Shown in pieces: positions 17,385-25,117 of a DNA stretch of 64,000 nt. The DNA is taken from contig NZ_JOMI01000009.1 of NCBI RefSeq assembly GCF_000711235.1, forward strand, positions 372,001 through 436,000, given 5' to 3'. Each line of letters opens with the position of its first letter. Position 1 is the stretch's first letter. Source of the DNA: Prevotella sp. 10(H) (lineage in GTDB: Bacteria > Bacteroidota > Bacteroidia > Bacteroidales > Dysgonomonadaceae). A model generated the notes under the pieces. That model was given only the letters and a program-made list of their open reading frames with translations, was not told where the DNA came from and ran no database searches. The position numbers and the translations under genes were made by a program.

Positions 17385-20090
17385 ATGAATAGTATAGTAA
17401 AACATCTGCTTTGTTTTATCGGGATATTTATGGCAATAATATCCGTATCTGCGCAGACAGACAATTATGGAGCAGGAGATGCCAATAAAAGATTTATGCC
17501 TTCACTGGGAATGCTCGGCGGACAAACGGAGTTCGACTATCTCAATCTGAAAAATCATCCGGGAAACAGTGGCGTTCCTCTCGGCGGCATTGGTGTCGGC
17601 AATGTACAGTTTGCTCCCGACGGACGTTTTGCCCGTATAGGTATGAATAATATTCATCTGCCAATAAGAAAAAGTACAGCATCATTTTTCTCAGTATGGT
17701 ACAACGACGGAGTAAAAAGTGATGCCCTTATGCTGGTAAACGACCAGAACCCACAATATGGTATTGCACCTGTTGAGGAAATCTATTATAAAGGATTATT
17801 CCCACAGGCAGAAATGAGCTTCGGTAATTCTATCAAAGGAGTGGATATAAAAATACATGCTTACTCTTCACTAATACCTCACGACGTAAAGAATTCATCT
17901 CTGCCCGTAGCCTTTTTTGACGTTGAATTAGAATCGGAAAAGGATACAGAAATAGCTGTAGCATTTTCGTGGGAGGACTTCATTGGTAGAGGGATAAAAG
18001 AGCCTAAAAGTATAGAAGGTCTGGACGGTCAGATATTTAGTCACAATCGCGACCCCAAAAGTAATGGAGAAAGATGGCCTGACCGCGCTTTGGAACAAAC
18101 TTTCTCTGAAAAATGGGATTGCGGCACATTGTCCGGCATCCGTCAGTTTTCAGCAAAACCTCTAAAGCCGATACGTGCTAATTTTCAGAATTATGTAAAT
18201 GAAGTAGCTCTATTAGCTGAAAAGGAGGACGACATCCAACTATCCATTCTGCCTGCTTATGATATAAAGAATGGAAATAATGCATGGAAAAGTTTTAAAG
18301 ATAATGGGATATTTGAGAATACTGACCAGAATATTTCATTCCTTAGTACCCCGTCAAAACAGGATGGTGGCAGTGCAATAGCATTAAAGACAAAAATAAA
18401 GAAAGGAGAGAAGAAAACTTTACGTTTCGTATTGGCATGGTATTATCCTGAGATAAAAATAGACAGGGAGAATGATATGCCAGAGTATTACTGGGTAGGC
18501 GGCAGCGATTATGGACGATATTTTCATAATTATTTCAACGACATAAACTCTTTGGTCGATTATGCATACCAGAAAAGAGATTTTCTTTTAGAAAAAACAA
18601 GTGAATGGCAACAGCCGGTTTTAAAAAGTACGATGCCAGACTGGTATAAGTTTAAACTGATCAACAGCGGATACGTCATTTACACGAATATGATTTTGAA
18701 TAAAAAAGGAGACATGACTGTGAATGAAGGTGGAATGGGTGGGCTTGCCGGTACTATGGACCAACGTATTTCGTCCCACCCTTTTTACCAAAAGTTCTTC
18801 ACGCAACTCGACCGTTCCGAAATGGATATCTTTGCCGATTCACAGCAATCTAAAGGAAATATAACACATTTCGTAGGACACTATTATATAGGCATGGGTA
18901 CTGTTGGCGGGCGCATACCTACCGAAGACAGCTGGATGGTAGATAATACAGGAGGCTGGATAATACAGCTGGCAAAAGACTATCAGCAGACGGGTGATAT
19001 AAAATATCTCCGACGGCATGTGGGCCGTGTACACGACGGCATGGACTTCCTTAGATCACTGATGCCCAAAGGCCTGAATATTCCTATCGGCCCGACAACG
19101 TACGATGACTTCACTCATCCTCCTGTTTACAGTTATGGTGCAAGCATATATCTGGCAACACTGAAAGCTGCTGCCGTTATATCACATGCAACAGGTAATA
19201 CAGATAAGGAAAAAGAATACAATGAACAGTTCACCCTTACTCAAAAAGATATGATCCGCATGCTTTGGAACGGGCGGTTTTTCTCCTACGGATGCGAAAT
19301 TGACGGTTCCGGCAAGTTGGATAATATCCTGTTTACAGGGCAATTGGGCGGACAGTTTGTTAGTCGATACTGCGGATGGGGCGACGTTATTCCGATGGAT
19401 ATGGTAAAGGCTTCACTCATTTCCCAATTCAAAATATCACTATCAAAAACGCCCGATTATTATGCAAATAAGGTATGGGACATAAATCAGAACAAAGGAA
19501 TAGATAACAGGGGTTCGCAATGCTGGCCTTTCTACCTGGAAAGTTATACGGGATATCCGGCATTTCAATCGGGATACTGTGCTGATGCCCTTGAAATAAT
19601 GAAGCATATCCAATTAGTACATTTACGCAAAGGATGGACATGGTGCCAGAATCTGTGGAATCCGGCAGAATTATCTTATATGACTGCTCCCGTTACATGG
19701 TTCTCGACTGATGTACTTGCCGGAGCAGGGCTGAATGTTCCTGATAAGGAATTAAGATTAGCCCCTGTAGTAAATGGCAAAGAGAAAATTATCCTGCCTC
19801 TCTATTACCCTACTTTCTGGGCAACGCTGACAGTAGAGCCGAAAACAAAAAAGCTATTATTGGAAATAACCAAGACATACGGTAACAATGGGGTCGTCTT
19901 ATCAAGAATAGTAGCAGAACCGAACGGGGAAAGCACAGAAAAAAGACAAATTATTGAAATACCGGAATTCTCAGTTAAAGAAGGTAAAACACTGGATTTA
20001 TCACTATATTGGGATAAAATAATTCGGGTTAATAGTGATAAAGCAATTTTGCCACGAGCCGACAAAGTCGATTTTATAACAGTGAAATAG
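17385..20090 (+). CDS. GH116 family glycoside hydrolase (beta-glucosidase/glucosylceramidase-like)
   Basis: A secreted enzyme of about 900 aa. Numbered from an upstream ATG at 17358, the N-terminal half has the GH116 signature GVPLGGIGVGNVQFAPDGRF; the C-terminal (alpha/alpha)6 barrel holds the likely nucleophile E457 in TVNEGGMGG and the likely acid/base D583 in TTYDDF, placed by comparison with GBA2-type enzymes. GH116 contains beta-glucosidases, beta-xylosidases, N-acetylglucosaminidases and glucosylceramidases. The start at 17385 is preferred because the signal peptide begins there (NSIVKHLLCFIGIFMAIISV, then SAQ) and the earlier ATG overlaps a hairpin arm. It follows susCD and precedes a GH3 gene by 18 bp, so it probably cleaves glycans captured by SusCD. 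Confidence 0.88.
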   Translation: MNSIVKHLLCFIGIFMAIISVSAQTDNYGAGDANKRFMPSLGMLGGQTEFDYLNLKNHPGNSGVPLGGIGVGNVQFAPDGRFARIGMNNIHLPIRKSTASFFSVWYNDGVKSDALMLVNDQNPQYGIAPVEEIYYKGLFPQAEMSFGNSIKGVDIKIHAYSSLIPHDVKNSSLPVAFFDVELESEKDTEIAVAFSWEDFIGRGIKEPKSIEGLDGQIFSHNRDPKSNGERWPDRALEQTFSEKWDCGTLSGIRQFSAKPLKPIRANFQNYVNEVALLAEKEDDIQLSILPAYDIKNGNNAWKSFKDNGIFENTDQNISFLSTPSKQDGGSAIALKTKIKKGEKKTLRFVLAWYYPEIKIDRENDMPEYYWVGGSDYGRYFHNYFNDINSLVDYAYQKRDFLLEKTSEWQQPVLKSTMPDWYKFKLINSGYVIYTNMILNKKGDMTVNEGGMGGLAGTMDQRISSHPFYQKFFTQLDRSEMDIFADSQQSKGNITHFVGHYYIGMGTVGGRIPTEDSWMVDNTGGWIIQLAKDYQQTGDIKYLRRHVGRVHDGMDFLRSLMPKGLNIPIGPTTYDDFTHPPVYSYGASIYLATLKAAAVISHATGNTDKEKEYNEQFTLTQKDMIRMLWNGRFFSYGCEIDGSGKLDNILFTGQLGGQFVSRYCGWGDVIPMDMVKASLISQFKISLSKTPDYYANKVWDINQNKGIDNRGSQCWPFYLESYTGYPAFQSGYCADALEIMKHIQLVHLRKGWTWCQNLWNPAELSYMTAPVTWFSTDVLAGAGLNVPDKELRLAPVVNGKEKIILPLYYPTFWATLTVEPKTKKLLLEITKTYGNNGVVLSRIVAEPNGESTEKRQIIEIPEFSVKEGKTLDLSLYWDKIIRVNSDKAILPRADKVDFITVK

Positions 20091-20108
20091 AACAGATATT
20101 ATATAGAT

Positions 20109-22421
20109 ATGGTAAAAAGTAAAATATTGCTTGGAGTAATAATCGCCTCTGTATTAGGAATACAAGTACAGGCGCAAGTATACAAAAACCCGAAAGCTTC
20201 GGTAGAAGAGCGTGTAAAAGATTTGCTATCACGCATGACCTTGGAAGAAAAGGTAGAACAGATGTGCATGACAGGAATCGGAAATTTCGACAAAACGCAG
20301 GCTGTATACGGAGTCTGCGAAAGCCCATTCGAAGGGCTGGAGCATGTGGCCACTCTATCGGCTAAAGCTAAAAAGCATGCGCGGGAAAACACCCGTCTGG
20401 GAATTCCCCCTATTCAGATAGCAGAGTGCCTCCACGGGGTACTTGCTTATGGTGCAACCATTTATCCGCAGGCAATTGCACAGGGAAGTACATGGAATCC
20501 CGAACTGATAGAAAGGATGGCGGCCACTATTGCTACAGAAGCCTCTTCGGCTGGAGTAGATCAGGCACTATCTCCATTATTCGACCTGATAAGGGATCCG
20601 CGCTACGGAAGAAATGAAGAATGTTATGCCGAAGATCCTTATCTTGTTGGAATTATGGGATCAGCTTTTGTTAGGGGAATGCAAGGAAGCCCTGAACAAA
20701 CGAAAGTCGGCATTCCTGCCGGAAAACTCATGTGTACAGCAAAACATTTTGCCGGATATAGTGTTCCATGGGCAGGAATTAATCTAGCTCCGGCTTCATT
20801 GGGTGAACGCGAATTAAGAACATTACACCTCACTCCATTTGAGATGGTAGTAAAAGATGCAAATGTATATTCCGTAATGCCTTCTTATAATGAAGTGGAC
20901 GGTGTTCCTGCACATGCAAATGATTTTCTGCTGAACAAGGTATTACGCGACGAGTGGGGCTTCAAAGGATATGTATTCTCTGATTATGGAAGTGTTTCGC
21001 ACTTGTATAATTTCCATATGATCGCTAAAGACAGGCCGGAGGCGGCAATGCGTGCCATACAGGCCGGAATGGACTTAGAGGCTGCGCGTCCGGATGTATA
21101 TCCTCATCTGGTACAGTTAGTGAAAGACGGCAAACTATCAGAAGGACTTATAGATAAAGCTGTTTCCCGCATACTGACTGCCAAATTCAAGGCAGGATTA
21201 TTCGAAAAGCCATATGCGGATATCAAGAATGTAAAGAAGAATGTACATACACCGGAGCATATAGCTTTAGCCCGACAGATTGCAGAAGAGTCCGTAATAT
21301 TGCTTCAGAATGAAAATGACCTGTTGCCTCTCAATAAATCCTCGTTGAAAAGCATAGCCGTTGTAGGCCCGAATGCCAATCAGGTACAATATGGAGATTA
21401 TAGTTACACGCGCGATAATAAATCGGGTGTAACCGTACTGGAAGGTATAAAAAAGGCTGTAGGAGATAAGGTGACGATTAATTATGCTAAAGGATGCGGA
21501 ATTACCGACCTTAGTAAAGATGGATTTCAGGAAGCAGTCAAAGCTGCTCAGGAAAGTGATGTAGTTGTTGCAGTACTTGGAGAAACCAGCGTTATCCTTT
21601 CAGGATTGGGCTGGGGAAAGGGCCCGGGAGAAGGAGAAATACAAGATCCTTTCACTACAGGAGAGGGCTATGACCTGACAGATATTAACCCAATAGGTGT
21701 ACAACGTGAATTACTACAGGCCCTGAAAGAAACAGGCAAGCCGATAATACTCGTCCTTGTACATGGCAGGCCATGGAGCATAAAATGGGAGAAGGAGAAC
21801 CTTCCGGCGATACTGGAAGCATGGTATCCCGGAGAACAGGGAGGAAATGCCATCGCAGATATCCTTTTCGGAGATGTAAATCCATCAGGAAGGTTGAATG
21901 CTACTTTTCCTCAGTCAGTCGGTCATATTCCTGTATTTTATGATTATAAGCCGTCAGCAAAGGGTATAAACAGGGAGCCGGGTACACCCGAGAAACCCGG
22001 ACGGGATTATGTTTTCTCTTCTCCCGACCCATTATTTCCATTCGGATTCGGATTATCATATACTACCTTTGAATTTTCGGATATGAAAGTATCTAAAAAG
22101 AAATTTGGCAAGGAAGATATCCAAGTATCTGTAAAGGTTACGAATACAGGAAAACGTAAAGGAAAAGAAGTCGTTCAGTTCTATATAAATGATAAGATAA
22201 GTACTGTGACCACTCCGGTGAAAGCAATGAAAAGGTTCAAAAAAATAGAACTGGAACCGGGAGCAAGCAAGCAAGTTACATTCAATCTATCTTATAAAGA
22301 TTTAGGTTTGTGGAACTCTCAGATGCAATTTGTAACAGAGCCCGGAGAGTTCGAATTAATGTTCGGACAATCTGCTGAAGATATAAAATGTAAAGAGACA
22401 GTTGAGTTCGTTCAGAATTGA
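20109..22421 (+). CDS. GH3 family beta-glycosidase (beta-glucosidase/xylosidase)
   Basis: A 770-aa exported enzyme with signal peptide ending VQAQ. Domains in order: GH3 N-terminal barrel (about 30-370; RPEAAMRAIQAGMDLEA, and the nucleophile D292 in GYVFSDYGSV), GH3 C-terminal domain (about 390-620) and a fibronectin-III-like tail (VKVTNTGKRKGKEVVQFYI). The usual acid/base loop with SGEA is replaced by a glycine-rich longer loop (SGLGWGKGPGEGEIQDPF), so the acid/base residue is uncertain. Likely periplasmic; it would release terminal beta-linked glucose or xylose from imported oligosaccharides. Last gene of the utilisation locus. Confidence 0.92.
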   Translation: MVKSKILLGVIIASVLGIQVQAQVYKNPKASVEERVKDLLSRMTLEEKVEQMCMTGIGNFDKTQAVYGVCESPFEGLEHVATLSAKAKKHARENTRLGIPPIQIAECLHGVLAYGATIYPQAIAQGSTWNPELIERMAATIATEASSAGVDQALSPLFDLIRDPRYGRNEECYAEDPYLVGIMGSAFVRGMQGSPEQTKVGIPAGKLMCTAKHFAGYSVPWAGINLAPASLGERELRTLHLTPFEMVVKDANVYSVMPSYNEVDGVPAHANDFLLNKVLRDEWGFKGYVFSDYGSVSHLYNFHMIAKDRPEAAMRAIQAGMDLEAARPDVYPHLVQLVKDGKLSEGLIDKAVSRILTAKFKAGLFEKPYADIKNVKKNVHTPEHIALARQIAEESVILLQNENDLLPLNKSSLKSIAVVGPNANQVQYGDYSYTRDNKSGVTVLEGIKKAVGDKVTINYAKGCGITDLSKDGFQEAVKAAQESDVVVAVLGETSVILSGLGWGKGPGEGEIQDPFTTGEGYDLTDINPIGVQRELLQALKETGKPIILVLVHGRPWSIKWEKENLPAILEAWYPGEQGGNAIADILFGDVNPSGRLNATFPQSVGHIPVFYDYKPSAKGINREPGTPEKPGRDYVFSSPDPLFPFGFGLSYTTFEFSDMKVSKKKFGKEDIQVSVKVTNTGKRKGKEVVQFYINDKISTVTTPVKAMKRFKKIELEPGASKQVTFNLSYKDLGLWNSQMQFVTEPGEFELMFGQSAEDIKCKETVEFVQN

Positions 22422-22499
22422 TCTACATATGATAGTTTCCGTTTTTTATTGACTCGTCCTGAAATAGGTTGAGAGGATTTAGATTAAATATTTTATAAG

Positions 22500-22528
22500 A
22501 ACCGATGGATTTATTTCTATCGGTTTTT
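22500..22528 (+). terminator. Hairpin with T-run after the GH3 gene
   Basis: AACCGAT (22500-22506) pairs with ATCGGTT (22519-22525), followed by TTTTT. It lies just outside the IS remnant's stop codon and may end the utilisation locus transcript or belong to the IS tail. Confidence 0.5.
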
Positions 22529-23063
22529 AGTTTTGATGCATAAAATTAGGAGTTTTCATGTTTAAAGCCAAATGTGGTCTTTTATCGTTATAAATATTGA
22601 TAAATTATTTGATTAGTAATTTCAGATCCTGATAATTATTACATCAATTTGATAAACAGCTTGACGGCTAATCCCAAACAATCGACAACAACGGCTAAGA
22701 CTCAATCGCTGTTGCTGTCGGATGTGTCCGATGGTTGGGCGAATAGTTTTTTCGTATCTGAGTACCATATTGCTTATAGAGATATCTATCATGGTATTGA
22801 GAATCTTATTCTTAAGTTTCTCATCTTGTAGTTCCCTTTCCAAACGTTTGATATGTTGGGCGGGTGTTTCCTTACTTTTTGACATAATGCGGCTATTGGG
22901 TTTTGACCAATCTAAGGTACCATGTTTTCTTAACCAAACCAAAACTCTACTTTTTTCCTGAATTCCATAATACTCTTGAGTTTGTTTATAAGTCATAGCC
23001 CTTTTTCAACTTGGCTGATTACCTGCAATTTAAAAGCTAAATTGTAATCACTTCTATACAAAA
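22527..23063 (-). pseudogene. Decayed IS3-family transposase
   Basis: Minus-strand remains of an IS3-family element. The 5' part, upstream of the apparent ATG at 22996, reads YRSDYNLAFKLQVISQVEKG in one frame, then shifts into MTYKQTQEYYGIQEKSRVLV, LRKHGTLDWSKPN and a helix-turn-helix/leucine-zipper stretch typical of OrfA. The OrfB start (RLSLSRCCRLFGISRQAVYQ) breaks off at 22622. A further frame gives the OrfB end FINIYNDKRPHLALNMKTP with a stop at 22527. The whole DDE core is missing. A possible terminal repeat (TGACTCGTCCTGAAATAGG) starts at 22451. At least one frameshift and one large internal deletion make it inactive. The 220 bp between it and the next gene hold nothing recognisable. 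Confidence 0.85.
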
Positions 23064-23282
23064 AAAATGATAATGTCCAATATATAAACATTTTTCTTGC
23101 TCTTTGTGAGATATTTATTTTACAGATTATTGGAACAATATCCAAAAGAATCGCAAAAAAATAAATAATAGAATTTAAGAAAATCTTGCATTAAAACATT
23201 TTATACTATAAATTTACATTCTGGATAGGTAAAAGGTTCTTCCCTGGGGAATAAAATCACATTTTATCAAATTATAGTTAAT

Positions 23283-24179
23283 ATGCCTACTGTCATAAAG
23301 AGCATAACTTTTTATTTTTGCCAACCGTTTCCATATTGCCATAAAAAATGGTGGTTAGTAGCTATACCCTCTTTATGGGTCTTTTTATTGACAAGTATGT
23401 TAGAGCCATTACGGCTGTCAACTATTTCTTACAAAATGAATGTAATATTTGTGGTTACTCTTATCACAAGCATATCATCTGCAATAGTTGCATATATTCT
23501 CCCTCTTATTTTTAAAAAATATCACGAACCGGCAAATTGGACAAGATATAAATTCTGCCTTACCGGAGTACTTATAATTCTTTTAACCATTCCTCCAAGT
23601 TCTTTTTTCGCCTACAAAGTTTATCTATATGGAGGATTAGAAGTAAATTACACTTTGGACAAGGTATTATTCTATTGGTATCCCATTGGATTCTTTATAG
23701 GTGCGGTACCTACTTTAATCATTTATTCTCTGACAAAAAAACGAAGTGTCCGAATTAAAAAGAAGAATAAAGGAATTATAGTAAGTAACTTAAATAAAGA
23801 ACATGTTGGAGATAATAATGGGATGAGTGCCAATGATATCGAAATTGCTTTGTATGGAAATACTAAAGATAAATTTGTATTATCTTTCAATTGCTTCCTT
23901 TATGGAGAAGCGCAAAGAAACTATGTCACAGTGTTTTATATAAAAGATGATAAAGTAGAACGTACACTTTTGAGAACCACCTTGTCTCATATAGCCGAAG
24001 CTTTACAGCAATATCCTCAAATAATCAGATGCCACAGATCATTTATCGTCAACTTATCGCACGTTAGGGAGCTATATGGTAACTCACGTACCTGTTCTTT
24101 GAAATTTCACAAAAATGATATTCAAATTCCAGTAGCTAGATCTTATATAAAAGACATAAAAGAGATACTGAATATCTAA
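23283..24179 (+). CDS. Membrane-anchored LytTR family transcriptional regulator
   Basis: A 298-aa protein. Residues about 25-155 contain four hydrophobic segments (WWLVAIPSLWVFLLTSM, VIFVVTLITSISSAIVAYIL, FCLTGVLIILLTIP, FYWYPIGFFIGAVPTLIIY). After a polar linker, residues about 200-297 form a LytTR DNA-binding domain: YVTVFYIKDDKVERTLLRTT, QYPQIIRCHRSFIVNLSHV and a final IPVARSYIKDIKEIL. This one-component membrane type is common in Bacteroidetes. The downstream operon has a pair of TGTCCC motifs 21 bp apart upstream of a -7 promoter, the spacing expected of LytTR sites. Signal unknown. Confidence 0.88.
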   Translation: MPTVIKSITFYFCQPFPYCHKKWWLVAIPSLWVFLLTSMLEPLRLSTISYKMNVIFVVTLITSISSAIVAYILPLIFKKYHEPANWTRYKFCLTGVLIILLTIPPSSFFAYKVYLYGGLEVNYTLDKVLFYWYPIGFFIGAVPTLIIYSLTKKRSVRIKKKNKGIIVSNLNKEHVGDNNGMSANDIEIALYGNTKDKFVLSFNCFLYGEAQRNYVTVFYIKDDKVERTLLRTTLSHIAEALQQYPQIIRCHRSFIVNLSHVRELYGNSRTCSLKFHKNDIQIPVARSYIKDIKEILNI

Positions 24180-24243
24180 ATCTATAAAATTTCTATCCTT
24201 TTTATCCTCATTTCTTTGGGACGGAGAAGACTTTTTTCCTTTT

Positions 24244-24307
24244 TGTCCCCAAAATCATCCTATATGTCCCTGTCGCTTTTCTTTTACAAAGGGGAAGCTT
24301 AGTTTTG
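24244..24307 (+). promoter_or_regulatory. Promoter with candidate LytTR direct repeats
   Basis: TGTCCC at 24244-24249 and again at 24265-24270, a 21-bp period, lie upstream of TAGTTTTG (24300-24307), a full TAnnTTTG match. The repeats would sit at about -68 and -47, a normal place for an activator. The first gene starts at 24378. Confidence 0.5.
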
Positions 24308-24377
24308 CATTGACAAATTATGCGAATCATTCGAGAAGACTACAAATTTAGGATAACTAAGAACTTCAAAGACTATA

Positions 24378-24668
24378 ATGTTTACCGAACTCATAAATAC
24401 GTTCTCAAGCTATACTTTTTTCAAAGGAGAATTGAAATCTCGTAATATAAAAAATACAGGAACTTATATCGCAATATTATTGCTATACGTGTATTTCTTT
24501 ACTGGAATAGGTAAATTGGGGTTAACAGCTTGCATCTTAAATATTTGTCTTTATTTGTCTTTACTTATATTTATCTTGCTGTTTGTGAAAATAGCGTTTA
24601 AATACTTAAAGGATGCAAGCTGGAATTCCCGTGTAGACTCAAGAATTATTTTCACAAACTTATCATAA
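24378..24668 (+). CDS. Small membrane protein, unknown
   Basis: A 96-aa protein with two hydrophobic segments (TYIAILLLYVYFFTGIG and ICLYLSLLIFILLFVKIAF) and no recognisable motif. It starts about 70 bp after a good promoter, and its stop is 13 bp before the next gene, so it looks like the first gene of a small operon with two secreted proteins. Function cannot be inferred. Confidence 0.55.
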   Translation: MFTELINTFSSYTFFKGELKSRNIKNTGTYIAILLLYVYFFTGIGKLGLTACILNICLYLSLLIFILLFVKIAFKYLKDASWNSRVDSRIIFTNLS

Positions 24669-24681
24669 AAAATCTGTCGTT

Positions 24682-25101
24682 ATGAAAATCAAAGTGACAT
24701 TTTGCATTTTAGTATTGTTTTTTGCGCCAAGACTCTTTGCGCAGGTAACCATAGGATTAGATGAATCACCTTCGAAAGGAGCATTGCTTCAGTTGAAAAG
24801 TGAAAGTGTTACAAATGGAGGTGCGAATGCGAAGGCGGGATTACTTCTGCCTCGCGTAGAATTAGACCCTACCAATTCTAACTCCGGAACCGACGCTTCA
24901 AAACTTGTCGCCTCACTAAAGCTAACATTGCCTTTAGGGACACCATTTGATGCGGCGGACCATGCCGGATTGATGGTATATAATATAACAACGAAGGCGG
25001 TCACCAGTAACGCTCCTTTCTCTCAGAATAAAATCTGTCCGGGTGTATATATCTGGAATGGTTCTCTATGGGAAAGAATGATGTCCACCGAATGTAAATA
25101 A
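24682..25101 (+). CDS. Secreted protein sharing the N-terminal module of the next gene
   Basis: A 139-aa exported protein; the signal peptide ends LFAQ. The mature sequence starts VTIGLDESPSKGALLQLKSE, continues GLLLPRVELDP and ends HAGLMVYNITT ... CPGVYIWNGSLWERM. The same pattern opens the FISUMP protein encoded 16 bp downstream (QVTIG, GLALPRVKL, HTGLVVYNLNK, TYVWEGTEWHPL), so the two are tandem paralogues over this module. The module is common in Bacteroidetes surface proteins and its role is unknown. Confidence 0.7.
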   Translation: MKIKVTFCILVLFFAPRLFAQVTIGLDESPSKGALLQLKSESVTNGGANAKAGLLLPRVELDPTNSNSGTDASKLVASLKLTLPLGTPFDAADHAGLMVYNITTKAVTSNAPFSQNKICPGVYIWNGSLWERMMSTECK

Positions 25102-25117
25102 TTAAGAAAAATGTAAT

